64,000 nucleotides of DNA from Bradyrhizobium diazoefficiens USDA 110 (lineage in GTDB: Bacteria > Pseudomonadota > Alphaproteobacteria > Rhizobiales > Xanthobacteraceae). The notes beneath the pieces were generated by a model. The model had not been told where the DNA came from and made no database searches. It worked only from the letters and a program-made list of their open reading frames with translations. The stretch spans positions 5,752,001 through 5,816,000 of the forward strand of contig NC_004463.1 of NCBI RefSeq assembly GCF_000011365.1, given 5' to 3'. The position numbers were made by a program, and so were the translations under genes. Below are positions 35,032-43,509 of the stretch, piece after piece. How positions within the stretch are numbered: the first letter of the stretch is position 1; each line of letters begins with the position of its first letter.

Positions 35032-35166
35032 TTGCCGGAAGCTCCCCGCGGCGTCGATCAAGAAACCCGCAAATACGTTGTCCAAGCGCTCCTGCGGGCC
35101 GCGAACGGCCATGCCAATCTGGGCGAGGCGGAGGCCGTCGCCCGGGAGGGCGTTGCGGGAAGCTGA
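35032..35166 (+). CDS. Possible 44-residue protein with TTG start, or gene remnant
   Basis: The frame reads LPEAPRGVDQETRKYVVQAL then LRAANGHANLGEAEAVAREG, a composition typical of a real soluble protein. GGAG stands seven bases before a TTG codon; no ATG is available and a stop precedes closely. It could be a small gene or the tail of a lost one. Confidence 0.3.
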   Translation: MPEAPRGVDQETRKYVVQALLRAANGHANLGEAEAVAREGVAGS

Positions 35167-35219
35167 CGGCAAATCGGTGACGGACGACGCCTTCTTACGC
35201 TGGCCTGAGATGGGCTCCG

Positions 35220-35636
35220 TTACGAAGCCTTGGCCCTTGCCCGCGCTGCGACCAGATCGCGTCGACGCCGCTTCTGGTCCCGCTTGCGTCGGCCCGTCGC
35301 GACGGGGGATGCCGCCGGTGTCGCCGCAGGCGTCGAGGCATCGGTCGCCCGGATGGGAGGCTGCTCGGTAGCCGGCACGGCAACCGGCCGCGCCTCCATG
35401 ATCTCGAGAACGGCGCGGCCTTTCTCGGTGATACGCCAGCCGCCGTCGAGCCTCTCGACGAGACCTTGCGAGAAGATGTCCAGCTCGGGCACGCGCGCAG
35501 CCAGCCGCTTGGTGCGTTCGGCCCAGTCACGTCCGCTGGTCGCCAGAATCGCCATGTCGCGCTTGAGGTCGGCCATGACGGCGAAGCCGTCCGGATAGCT
35601 CACCAGGATTTTCAGGACCGTGACCTGAAAATTCAT
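35220..35636 (-). CDS. Hypothetical protein with winged-helix-like fold
   Basis: A 138-residue protein. The N-terminal half (MNFQVTVLKILVSYPDGFAV, LKRDMAILATSGRDWAERTK, VERLDGGWRITEKGRAVLEI) has the helix-turn-wing pattern of small DNA-binding domains. The C-terminal half is Pro/Ala-rich and ends in a strongly basic segment (GRRKRDQKRRRRDLVAARAR), which fits nucleic-acid binding. The ribosome site is a G-run before the ATG. No family name is known to me. Confidence 0.65.
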   Translation of the reverse strand: MNFQVTVLKILVSYPDGFAVMADLKRDMAILATSGRDWAERTKRLAARVPELDIFSQGLVERLDGGWRITEKGRAVLEIMEARPVAVPATEQPPIRATDASTPAATPAASPVATGRRKRDQKRRRRDLVAARARAKAS

Positions 35637-35696
35637 CCCCGCCCCCTGCGCTCAGCGCCATATGGTTGGCGCCCAGGGCTTTGCGCCCGGCTCGCC

Positions 35697-35846
35697 TCAA
35701 TCGTTCGTGGAGATTTCGCCCTTCGTTGCGGCTTCCAAAATCTTCGAAGCGAGGTGCGCGCGCATCCCGATCTCGCACCCCGAGATGCTCTTGCAGACTT
35801 CATCGAGGACCGCACGCAAGAGTGCTGTGGTAGGCGCGTCGAACAT
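35697..35846 (-). CDS. 49-residue hypothetical protein
   Basis: GGAGGTCGCCTA precedes the ATG at 35846, giving MFDAPTTALLRAVLDEVCKS and ending ILEAATKGEISTND. It is an amphipathic helical peptide with two cysteines. It starts 11 bases after the stop of the SnoaL-like gene, so it is co-transcribed with it. I recall similar short proteins scattered in Bradyrhizobium genomes; the role is unknown. Confidence 0.7.
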   Translation of the reverse strand: MFDAPTTALLRAVLDEVCKSISGCEIGMRAHLASKILEAATKGEISTND

Positions 35847-35857
35847 TAGGCGACCTC

Positions 35858-36304
35858 CTACTTCGGAGGCGGCGGCTTGGGCATCGCCGACAGCAAACGA
35901 ATCTTGAGCTTGCCGCCCTCGGTCACGTAGGTCGCCGTCCAGATACCTCCCGTCTCGATGGGCGCGCCGTTCTGATTTTTGCCTGCGAGGCGGTACGCCC
36001 CTATGGCAAGCGCCATGTCCGACCCCAGCGGCCATGCCTGGTCGACCGTGATCTCCTCGTGGTCGAACCCAGCCTTGAACGCGCCTTGGTAGAATTCCGC
36101 GATGTCGGAACGCGGACCGGCCGGATTGACGTGGATCCCGCCCGCCGCGAACAGGGCGGCAATTCCCGCACCGTCCTGCTTGTTGAAGCTTGCAGCATAT
36201 TCCGAAGCGATCGCTTCGACCTTCTGCTTCGGATCACCGTCAGCGGCCATTGCTGACAGCGAAACGATCGCAACGAAGAGGCATGAGAAGCAGGCCCGCA
36301 GCAT
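35858..36304 (-). CDS. Secreted SnoaL/NTF2-like protein (DUF4440 type)
   Basis: A 148-residue protein. A signal peptide (MLRACFSCLFVAIVSLSAMA) is followed by an NTF2-like fold: YAASFNKQDGAGIAALFAAG, DIAEFYQGAFKAGFDHEEIT and a beta sheet ending LKIRLLSAMP. Such domains act as binding cups or isomerases; no catalytic residues can be assigned here. GGGAGGAATTGC precedes the ATG. Confidence 0.75.
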   Translation of the reverse strand: MLRACFSCLFVAIVSLSAMAADGDPKQKVEAIASEYAASFNKQDGAGIAALFAAGGIHVNPAGPRSDIAEFYQGAFKAGFDHEEITVDQAWPLGSDMALAIGAYRLAGKNQNGAPIETGGIWTATYVTEGGKLKIRLLSAMPKPPPPK

Positions 36305-36404
36305 CGCAATTCCTCCCTGAAAATGGACATCAAAAAAGCTCGACCCAGAACAAGGATCAATTTGACATCAAATACGGATGGTCGGCAATCGTCGAGACCG
36401 CTGC

Positions 36405-36658
36405 GGTGCAGCATCAACGCCCACCCATGGCGCCTCGATCTGGATTGGCGCTGGCACCAGGCCGCCCTCGACTTCGGCTGCATGCTCAGCATCAATCCGG
36501 ACGCGCACTCGATCCCGGAGCTCGACCACATGCACTGGGGCGTCGAGATGGCCCGGAAGGGCGGCATTCCCGCCGACCGTGTCCTGAACGCGATGACGCT
36601 TCCGGAGATCACGCGCTACCTCCGCCAGAAGCGGCGCTCGCTCGCCCGGGCGGCCTAA
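36405..36658 (+). pseudogene. C-terminal fragment of DNA polymerase X (PolX)
   Basis: From about 36405 the frame reads INAHPWRLDLDWRWHQAALD, FGCMLSINPDAHSIPELDHM, RVLNAMTLPEITRYLRQKRR. This is the end of the PHP domain and the C-terminus of bacterial PolX (DNA polymerase beta family with 3'-5' exonuclease). The HxH and PDAH residues of the PHP metal site are there, but the polymerase domain and most of PHP are missing. An ATG at 36323 leads into unrelated residues. The fragment lies at the left edge of the satellite-like island. Confidence 0.8.
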
Positions 36659-37029
36659 TGTCGCCAGCGCACGATGGCTCGCTGGAGGGAAATGTGGTTG
36701 CGGTCGCCACGGATCGCGGTCACGATTTCAGCAAAATTCCGCACATCGTGCTAGTGGCCCATGCGTAGAAGGCGACGTCCACGTCAGCGCGTTCGCAGCA
36801 CCGGTACCTTGCCCGCCGCCAGCCTCGCCTACCCAATCTCCAACACAAGCGCCACTCACCCGCAAACTGTGGCAAGTCATTTCAGTGAAAGGTTGGTGCC
36901 AGCCGTGACCAGCCGGCGCGCCGCATGCCCTCGCGGAAGGCTCGCAAGATGAGCGCGAGGGTCTCGGCCTCGGTCAGCATTTCCACTTCGCCATTCGAAT
37001 GAATACGAAAGCCAACGCGCGACTCACTT
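36659..37029. other. Intergenic stretch with a small minus-strand frame
   Basis: On the minus strand, 36882-36980, an ATG gives MLTEAETLALILRAFREGMR and ends APTFH. The same coding-like reading continues upstream without a start (VGFRIHSNGEVE), overlapping the end of the terminase-like gene in another frame. It could be a short gene using a rare start. Nothing else is seen. Confidence 0.35.
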
Positions 37030-37572
37030 TCAAGCGACGTCCGGGTCTTCTTTGTCATCATGATCGCCTTTATGGGTTTCGTCGATCTGGCTCACAAGGC
37101 CCGCAGCCGTCATACGCGCAGCAGTCCAGGCCGGATCGGCAATTTCTTCGAGGGCTGCGCGAACAGCATCATCCACAACCTTGAAACATTCTTCCTGCCG
37201 ACGCATAGCGAGCAAATAGGCGGTCTCGCCAGGTAAATTGAGCAGTCGATTGCGCATGCCGACGAGACTTTGCTCCAGACAACGGCAGACGGATTCAAGC
37301 TGCACAAGTTGGCCTGCTTCGAAAGCGTCCTGGCGTTCCTCGCGGCGACGTTTCGCGGCCACAAGGCGCGTGCGCTCCTCGGTTAGCCTGCTACCGGCAG
37401 CACCGCCGCGACCGGCGGCGACGGACCGCAGATGCGCCAAAACCTCTCGACGGACCTGATCGAGATCATACTTCCCGGAAGGCTGCCGGGTGATCACGCC
37501 CTCGGCGAGGTAAGAATCAAACTGTGAGCGCGAGCAGCAAATATGAGCTGCCGCCTGAGCTATCGTCGCCAT
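37030..37572 (-). CDS. Phage terminase small subunit-like protein (Nu1 type)
   Basis: A 180-residue protein. The N-terminus is a winged-helix DNA-binding domain (MATIAQAAAHICCSRSQFDS, YLAEGVITRQPSGKYDLDQV) as in lambda Nu1. A middle basic helix (TEERTRLVAAKRRREERQDA) and a segment VCRCLEQSLVGMRNRLLNLP match the usual plan of Nu1-like small terminases, which recognise the packaging site. No large terminase subunit is present in the window. In phage satellites a lone small subunit redirects helper packaging. The start was set by the domain; the upstream extension is not protein-like. Confidence 0.65.
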   Translation of the reverse strand: MATIAQAAAHICCSRSQFDSYLAEGVITRQPSGKYDLDQVRREVLAHLRSVAAGRGGAAGSRLTEERTRLVAAKRRREERQDAFEAGQLVQLESVCRCLEQSLVGMRNRLLNLPGETAYLLAMRRQEECFKVVDDAVRAALEEIADPAWTAARMTAAGLVSQIDETHKGDHDDKEDPDVA

Positions 37573-37720
37573 TTTCCTACTGACCCCTAATTTTGTACCA
37601 TACAGTACAAATATCGTGCGCGCAAGTGCGACCCGCATGTGCCCGGGTCCGACAGGGACCCGCGCCGTTCGATAGGTCCCGATCTGGAGTTCCAGACCGG
37701 GAAGACGATTGGTGTGTAAC

Positions 37721-38284
37721 TTATTGTGCGCGCCACCACTCGGCCTTGGCCTCGGCCTCCGCTTTCGGCATGTAGAGAATGCCCGGTGAGTTCGCTGACA
37801 GTTTGCCCTCCTCGTCCAGGTGATGATAGGCGACGCGGTGGAAGACAATTTTCACTAAGCAACGATCGATCGACTTCGGAATCGCCGTCCGGTAGAAATT
37901 CTCGAAGACGGTGAAGAAACCCAGCTCTTTTAAAAGAATGAATTCCGTTTCGAAGCCACGGGCTTTGCAGAAGCTGAAGTCGATGGCGTACACGAAGGCA
38001 TCGTCTGCTTCACCGTCCATCATTTCTTGATCTTGAAGCGCGCTCACGACTGCCAGCGCGCAATCATGAAGCTGCGGATCCGGGAACGTTACCAGGTGAG
38101 GAAAGTTCTGCGCAAACAATTCAGCCTGACGCACCTCGAACCAGAGTTCCTCTGCCTCCACTACCTTCAGCAGCCACTTCGCGAAGTCGGGGAGCCAAGG
38201 AAACTCCATCAAGACGTGAAAATTCTTGACGGGCGGCATTTTCAGCCGATCGCCCTTCATTGTGACGACGTTGTACGTGTTCAT
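37721..38284 (-). CDS. Hypothetical protein in satellite-like island
   Basis: A 187-residue soluble protein of no family known to me. It is rich in Phe and Trp (NFHVLMEFPWLPDFAKWLLK, DFSFCKARGFETEFILLKEL). AAGAGGGTCAA precedes the ATG. It lies between the terminase-like gene and the primase-helicase, all on the same strand. A cargo gene or a phage-interference factor are possibilities, but nothing in the sequence decides. Confidence 0.6.
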   Translation of the reverse strand: MNTYNVVTMKGDRLKMPPVKNFHVLMEFPWLPDFAKWLLKVVEAEELWFEVRQAELFAQNFPHLVTFPDPQLHDCALAVVSALQDQEMMDGEADDAFVYAIDFSFCKARGFETEFILLKELGFFTVFENFYRTAIPKSIDRCLVKIVFHRVAYHHLDEEGKLSANSPGILYMPKAEAEAKAEWWRAQ

Positions 38285-38500
38285 TTGACCCTCTTCTCAT
38301 CGGGACTCTGTCGAGCGGCCATGACGCGTCCCATCGTCATACCGAGCGCAGCGGGGAATCCGCCGCACCTGTTCCGAAACCGCTTGCTTGGGGAAAGGGG
38401 GAATGTGGGGAATGTTAGAGCCCTGCTGCTATGAAAAATTCTCGAACCAGCGAGAACTCACTCCCAAAATTCGCGCATTTCCCTGCGACGAGGCTGTAAA

Positions 38501-38538
38501 CTTTCCCCTCTTTCCCCTCTTTCCCCTCTCTCCCCTTC
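38501..38538. repeat. Pyrimidine-rich 9-bp tandem repeat
   Basis: CTTTCCCCT is repeated about four times with small changes at the end. A purine-rich counterpart (GGGGAAAGGGGG) lies about 110 bases to the left. The stretch separates the 187-residue protein from the 3' end of the primase-helicase gene. Confidence 0.75.
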
Positions 38539-38549
38539 GACATCTCGCG

Positions 38550-41500
38550 TCAGTTCGGATCCGAAAAAGGATCATCGTCACAATCGCCGGACTTCGCAGG
38601 CGACCGCCGATCGTCAGCCGCCCGCCGGATCTCGATCCGATATAGATTCTGCTGATGACCAGGGACGCGGCGCAGGAACGCGACGCGGTCTTCGATCCAT
38701 GTTGGACGGCCGGTCAAATGCTTCTGGAAGAGCTTGCCGATGCCCTGTGCCGTCGCCTTATCGACCGCTTTCTGTGCCAACTCCGCCAAACCGTCCGCAA
38801 GCTCAGCGGCATCCTCGTCGGTCGCCAGATTGTAGTCCGACAAAAGCGAGGCCACTGACCGCGCGGTGAACTGCTCCTCACCAAACCGCGTCCAAAGGGC
38901 GGTCAGGACGCGCGACGTCGTGCTCGCTTCCTCGTCCTGGGCCTCGCCGGCTAAGAGGAGTTTGCCGCAATCGAAGTCAATGCCGACCAAAGCTGCCGCG
39001 TATTCAACCGGCCACCCGGCCAAGTTCCACCAGCTCTTGAAGCGCGTTTTCGCCTGTTGATCACTCGGCCGGTTCTGAATGCCGGCAACCAGAATCAAGT
39101 AGAGCGCCCGAAGAACACGCGCGCGGTTCGCCTGCGTCCAGCCCACGGGATCGCTGTGCTTGAAATCGCGATTCTCAGGATCGGGCCGATCGACGTTCAA
39201 CGACAGGACGAATGACCGGCTTGCCATGTCGCCACGAGGCGCGATCGAGTTGCCGGTGAAGACCTGGATGGTCGACGCCGGCACGGTCTCGAAAAGGGAA
39301 ACGCCCAGCACGCGATCTGAGATCTCGGGCGCAGTGAGCGCGGCCTCGATATGGGGACAGCTGATCGTGGATCCACGACTGATGTTATCCCAGATCAACA
39401 CACCGACAGCTTGACGCAGATACGAAAACAGCGCTTTTTTCCGCTCCTCCGCGTTATCCGACCAGGCCGCCGCCGCAGCAGGTCGGCCAAGAATTGCCGC
39501 GACGATCATCTGAATCAACGTCGTTTTGCCGCCACCGCGCTGGCCCGCCGTGACGAAGAACGCCGGACGCTCGGGAAGCAGCGCGCGCTGCAGCAGGGTG
39601 ATTGCGAGAACAATGACGACACATTTGCCGGCATCATCGAGAGCCACATCAACGAGCCATTCACGCATCAGAAATTCCAGCGCCACGCGAGCCTCGTCGT
39701 CCGTCGGCTTGCCGGCAGGCAAGCACGCTCGCAGGGCGGGATCGATGCGATGCACAACACCGAGAGCCCGGTCGAGGCCGTTTCCGTCGATCACTCGTCC
39801 GGTTGCAGTCACGAGCGGCGCCTGATTGATCCCGCGAACAACGGGCATCTCGCTGTCTGCATAGTCAAAGAACGCTTTGATGAACGGCAATGGCGTTGCC
39901 GCGAAATAGTTAGGTCCATCTTCGCAGACCTTCTCCCAGCGGAGATACTTCTCGATCAGCATCTGCAGGCTGCTCGCCGTCAACTCGGTGATCACCGGCT
40001 GGGTCGGCGCCTTCATCAGCTCATCGGGGCGAGCGGTCGCGTTTGCCGAACCGGACGTCAAAAGATGGAGAGCCCATGGCTCCTTTTCGTCGATCCGAAC
40101 AGGAACACCGTTTGCGTTGCGCATCGGGGGCTCGGGGCTGTCGTCTTTTGCGAGAACATCGTCGATGAAGGTGACCGTCGGCAGCAATTCCTCATTTGCA
40201 TACGGAAGCGGACGAACGATACGGCCATCGGTCGTCGCCTCCGCAAAAACTTCCCGCGCCTGGCTCTTTCGCGCAGCGAGCTCGTTCTTCATTCGCGCCT
40301 TGATTGTACGCACGCTCGCGCCAGCCGCCTTTGCTACCGACGCAGCAAAGTCGTCGAGCTCGTCCAGCTCGAGCCTGGCTTGAGCAAGAATCGCCATCGC
40401 GTGATCTACCATGCCGGCGGCGGGTCCGGCGGTGACGATCGCCTTTGCTGATGCCAGATCGTAACGCAGGTAATAGAGCGAACGACCATGCGCAAATGAG
40501 TGGATCACGAGATCGCCCTCGCCTCCTCCCAACACCATGGCTTTGCCGCGACCGTACGACACGCCCTCCAGCGGATCGGCAAGCGTTTCATTCACGTAAC
40601 GCTCCGGCGTCGCCAGCACGGCGCCGACGGTGACGCTACCAAGGCGATCGAACTCCAACTCAATGTCGGGATAGAGCACGCCCTGGTGCCGCGCTTTGAT
40701 CAAACGCAACGCGGTAGCGATCGGCGTGCCTGACCGAGCTGAGATGGCCTTGGCGAGATCTTGGTCGCGCTTGTTCGCGACCTCGGCAGCGGCTTTGCTC
40801 AAAGCTCGCTTGCTGTCAGCCTTGGCCAGGCTGATCCGGTGCCGGTCGTACTCGGTCGGCGGCGGCACGACGCGGCTGGAGTCAATCGCCTGGCCGTCAA
40901 AGACGCGAGGCTCTCGCTTCGAAGAGTTCTGGACCAGCGGCGGGACGAGCAAGGGAGTACCCTCGAAGCACAAGCGCTCGCCAAAGCCCACCATGCGATC
41001 CACGATGCTCCGTTCGAGCAATTGGCCGGCGCGGCCGATCATGTACCAGCCGTATCCATTCAGCCAGCATTTATCGTGCAGATCGCGCAAGAAGCGCTCG
41101 ATGTCGCCGCCGTCAGCGACGAGCAAGTAGTGATGCTCACCATCCGAGCCGGGGATCAAATCACCGGTGTCCGCACGAGACAGCCCCGCGCTCGTGCTGG
41201 CGCGGCTCACGCGGGCGGCACGCGCGAGGTCGGGAGCCACCGTGAGCAGGCACTCCCACATACCGCTGTTGGAAGCGATCTTGGCTTTGACTTCCGGAGG
41301 CATGCCCTTGGTATCAAAATCAATCAAAAGCCAAGAGGGCACGCCCGACCGATAGTCGATGAAGTCGCGGGTCCGGGCAATGCAACCAGGGCTCTCGTTG
41401 ACTCGGTCTTTCGTGACGATGTGGACGGGATCGGCGATGTTCTTCGCCAGCGAGCCGAGCGCAATCGCTTGATTGGGACGACAAGCGACGATGATGCGCG

Positions 41501-41744
41501 CAAGCATAGCCGCGGTGGCGGCGAATGCGCGCGTAGCCATACCCTTGCTCATCCAGCATTTCGAGCCGTCGCTGTTCAACGAGCCGTCGTCATTCAACGA
41601 CAGCCGCTTCGACATCAGCGACGGTTCGTCCATTTTCGTGATCAAGGTCAGTTGTGCGCCGGCCAAGTTGGTCTGACCAGCGACGTCGTCGTCGCTTTGC
41701 GTGACGTCGTCAGCTGACTGCGGAACAGAGTCAGGAGTGCTCAT
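38550..41744 (-). CDS. Large primase-helicase-like replication protein
   Basis: A 1064-residue protein. The first third has features of an archaeo-eukaryotic-type primase (VPSWLLIDFDTKGMP with acidic residues, then EHHYLLVADGGDIERFLRDL). The last third holds an ATPase with Walker A FVTAGQRGGGKTTLIQM and Walker B AVGVLIWDN, in the position of an SF3 or D5-like helicase. This combination is used by P4-like satellites and integrated plasmids to start their own replication. GGAG precedes the ATG, and the open frame above it (to 41936) is not protein-like. The domain borders are my reading. Confidence 0.75.
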   Translation of the reverse strand: MSTPDSVPQSADDVTQSDDDVAGQTNLAGAQLTLITKMDEPSLMSKRLSLNDDGSLNSDGSKCWMSKGMATRAFAATAAMLARIIVACRPNQAIALGSLAKNIADPVHIVTKDRVNESPGCIARTRDFIDYRSGVPSWLLIDFDTKGMPPEVKAKIASNSGMWECLLTVAPDLARAARVSRASTSAGLSRADTGDLIPGSDGEHHYLLVADGGDIERFLRDLHDKCWLNGYGWYMIGRAGQLLERSIVDRMVGFGERLCFEGTPLLVPPLVQNSSKREPRVFDGQAIDSSRVVPPPTEYDRHRISLAKADSKRALSKAAAEVANKRDQDLAKAISARSGTPIATALRLIKARHQGVLYPDIELEFDRLGSVTVGAVLATPERYVNETLADPLEGVSYGRGKAMVLGGGEGDLVIHSFAHGRSLYYLRYDLASAKAIVTAGPAAGMVDHAMAILAQARLELDELDDFAASVAKAAGASVRTIKARMKNELAARKSQAREVFAEATTDGRIVRPLPYANEELLPTVTFIDDVLAKDDSPEPPMRNANGVPVRIDEKEPWALHLLTSGSANATARPDELMKAPTQPVITELTASSLQMLIEKYLRWEKVCEDGPNYFAATPLPFIKAFFDYADSEMPVVRGINQAPLVTATGRVIDGNGLDRALGVVHRIDPALRACLPAGKPTDDEARVALEFLMREWLVDVALDDAGKCVVIVLAITLLQRALLPERPAFFVTAGQRGGGKTTLIQMIVAAILGRPAAAAAWSDNAEERKKALFSYLRQAVGVLIWDNISRGSTISCPHIEAALTAPEISDRVLGVSLFETVPASTIQVFTGNSIAPRGDMASRSFVLSLNVDRPDPENRDFKHSDPVGWTQANRARVLRALYLILVAGIQNRPSDQQAKTRFKSWWNLAGWPVEYAAALVGIDFDCGKLLLAGEAQDEEASTTSRVLTALWTRFGEEQFTARSVASLLSDYNLATDEDAAELADGLAELAQKAVDKATAQGIGKLFQKHLTGRPTWIEDRVAFLRRVPGHQQNLYRIEIRRAADDRRSPAKSGDCDDDPFSDPN

Positions 41745-41757
41745 TGTCGCTCCGCGA

Positions 41758-42051
41758 CTACTTGTGCAAACGCGCGTCAGTTTCGCGTTCACGGATCGCG
41801 GCGAGCTTCTCCTGGTGAACCGCGCGATCTTCGGCAACGCGCAGTTCGACAGCACGCTCCAGCACATCCCCCGCATTACGCAGCGCGCGGATGAGGTTGG
41901 TGAAGAATGTTTGCGACCAGCTGTCCGTCGGCGCACAGGTCAGCGCCATACTGGTGATGCGCTCAATGTCGCGACAGGCACTGCGCACGAAGCGATGCAA
42001 CGGGATCGGCGGCTTCGGCTTGCGGCCGCGCGGGACGACGGTGAAACCCAT
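41758..42051 (-). CDS. Hypothetical protein in satellite-like island
   Basis: A 97-residue protein with a basic N-terminus (MGFTVVPRGRKPKPPIPLHR) and a helical rest (TNLIRALRNAGDVLERAVEL, EKLAAIRERETDARLHK). It ends 13 bases before the primase-helicase start, on the same strand, so it is its likely operon partner. A DNA-binding or replication accessory role is possible, with no motif to prove it. Confidence 0.6.
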   Translation of the reverse strand: MGFTVVPRGRKPKPPIPLHRFVRSACRDIERITSMALTCAPTDSWSQTFFTNLIRALRNAGDVLERAVELRVAEDRAVHQEKLAAIRERETDARLHK

Positions 42052-42147
42052 GAGATGGAGACCTCGGCTCTTAGGGGGTCGTCAACCCTGCATCATCACC
42101 GCTCGCGGGTGACCAAGTCAGGACCGGATGCGACCCCGGTTTCAGAT

Positions 42148-42182
42148 AGAAAAAACCTCGCCGCGCTGAGTCGACGAGGTTT
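42148..42182 (-). terminator. Rho-independent terminator
   Basis: On the minus strand, AAACCTCG and CGAGGTTT form an 8-bp stem around a 14-base loop, followed by TTTCTATC after a run of six T. It lies about 60 bases past the stop of the gene at 42242-43045. Confidence 0.75.
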
Positions 42183-42236
42183 CTCATTGAGCCGGAAGGC
42201 AGTCCTGCCGTGAATATTTAGCTAGGGATTATTAGT

Positions 42237-42254
42237 CCCCCTCACCCAATGCCT
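42237..42254. repeat. Left arm of an imperfect inverted repeat
   Basis: CCCCCTCACCCAATGCCT. The reverse complement of 43040-43057 is CCCCTCAACCCAATGCCT; the two arms agree except for one inserted or lost base. The arms embrace the 804-base gene at 42242-43045, with its stop in this arm and its start in the other. Confidence 0.7.
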
Positions 42255-43045
42255 TGCTGTTTGCCGCTGCTTGCCTGCTGCTTCAGGAATTCAAATTTCA
42301 CGTAGCCGACGCTGTTAGGGTTCGGCGGCTCCTCAATTCCGAACAGCAGGTGCGCAGCTCTGAGCGTGTATATCAGGGGCTGATACCTCTCCAGCGGCTC
42401 AATGCCACACTCCCGCAGCAGCGCGAAGATCGCTTCCCAGAGCACGCGTTCCGGGTTCTTTTGGTTGGTTGGCGGCTGTTCCAACAATTCACCCAAATCC
42501 ACATCGGGCCTCAATAAGTACCCAACTCTGCTCCAGCCGTCCTCGATTGCCAGCAGGAGCCGCCCCCATTTTTCGTGCTCGGGAACTTCTTCTTCAGCAA
42601 CGCTGGTGTCGAACACATGTGGATACCATGGATTGTCGGGCGGATCTTGGTACCATCCGCTGTCGGGCACATCCCTGTCCCGTCCAGCGTTAAATGCTCT
42701 GCGGACATTCGGTAGCTGCTGCATCCGGCGGTAGACGACGCTCAGTTTCATCTGGAGATCGTCAAGCAACTCACGAGTCTCCGCAACGGAACGGAACCGC
42801 GACACTCTCCAGTATAGGCGCCCGGCCGCCCGGAGCTTGTGCTCAACGTGGCGAGCCACCTCGTCGGTGCGTGTCGGGCGCTCAAATAGATCAGGTTCGG
42901 ACACAGTTCCCCAATCCGGCCCCACGTAATCGACTATCGCCCCGACTGGGCCGAATGCCTTCAGCACAGTCGCTAGATAAGCGCGTGCTTGCTCTGGATC
43001 ATCCGTGATCGTTGTTGCTGTCGGCCAGTCCGAACCATGAGGCAT
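42242..43045 (-). CDS. Hypothetical protein flanked by inverted repeats
   Basis: A 267-residue soluble protein of no family known to me. Features: VGAIVDYVGPDWGTVSEPD, a helical stretch with EVARHVEHKLRAAGRLYWRV, an acidic middle with DPPDNPWYPHVFD, and LLLAIEDGWSRVGYLLRPDV. No membrane helix or catalytic motif is visible. The start and stop codons lie inside two inverted-repeat arms. No good ribosome site precedes the ATG. The gene reads away from alpA and is the first of the minus-strand set of the island. Confidence 0.6.
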   Translation of the reverse strand: MPHGSDWPTATTITDDPEQARAYLATVLKAFGPVGAIVDYVGPDWGTVSEPDLFERPTRTDEVARHVEHKLRAAGRLYWRVSRFRSVAETRELLDDLQMKLSVVYRRMQQLPNVRRAFNAGRDRDVPDSGWYQDPPDNPWYPHVFDTSVAEEEVPEHEKWGRLLLAIEDGWSRVGYLLRPDVDLGELLEQPPTNQKNPERVLWEAIFALLRECGIEPLERYQPLIYTLRAAHLLFGIEEPPNPNSVGYVKFEFLKQQASSGKQQGIG

Positions 43046-43057
43046 TGGGTTGAGGGG
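43040..43057. repeat. Right arm of an imperfect inverted repeat
   Basis: AGGCATTGGGTTGAGGGG, the partner of 42237-42254. The ATG of the minus-strand gene lies within this arm. Confidence 0.7.
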
Positions 43058-43178
43058 TGCAATTTCGGCTAGTTAAATCTTCCACCCGAATGCCCGTTGC
43101 TCCATTTGGTTCCGTGTGAGCGCAGACATTGTCATGACGAGGCAGTGGCGCGATGCCGCGGGAACACCTGAGATTCGG

Positions 43179-43472
43179 ATGGTAGCAGGAAATCGACACG
43201 GAGCCCAATTGGAGGAGGAAGAACCCACAAGATTCGGTCCTCGACGCATGCTCAACGAAAAGCAGGTTTTGGAGATCATCCCGGTCGGGCGCACCACGCT
43301 TTACCGCATGGAGAAGTCCGGCCGCTTCCCCAAATCAACCTACATCAGCCCGAACCGGCGCGTCTGGTTTGAGGACGAGATCATCGCTTGGCAGAACGCG
43401 GTTGACGAATTCGATCCGCGTCGGGGGCGGGGCAAAGGAAGGCGCGCGCGCACGATTGTGAACCCGTGCTGA
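43179..43472 (+). CDS. alpA: AlpA-family transcriptional regulator
   Basis: A 97-residue protein (from this ATG) with the AlpA winged-helix fold: RRMLNEKQVLEIIPVGRTTL, YRMEKSGRFPKSTYISPNRR, VWFEDEIIAWQNAV. The C-terminus is basic. AlpA proteins control integrase or excision genes in P4-like elements. Here it is transcribed away from the replication genes. The start is uncertain: ATGs at 43116, 43179 and 43248 are in frame; residues just before the last one (EEEEPTRFGPRR) look like normal AlpA leader, so I use 43179. Confidence 0.8.
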   Translation: MVAGNRHGAQLEEEEPTRFGPRRMLNEKQVLEIIPVGRTTLYRMEKSGRFPKSTYISPNRRVWFEDEIIAWQNAVDEFDPRRGRGKGRRARTIVNPC

Positions 43473-43509
43473 TGATTGGGGTTTGTCCGGCCCACGGCGG
43501 CCCTCGGCG

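Noticed and set aside
38550..41936. Longer N-terminus of the primase-helicase
   Set aside because: The extra 64 residues are basic and unlike protein, and overlap the neighbouring 97-residue gene; the ATG at 41744 has a ribosome site.
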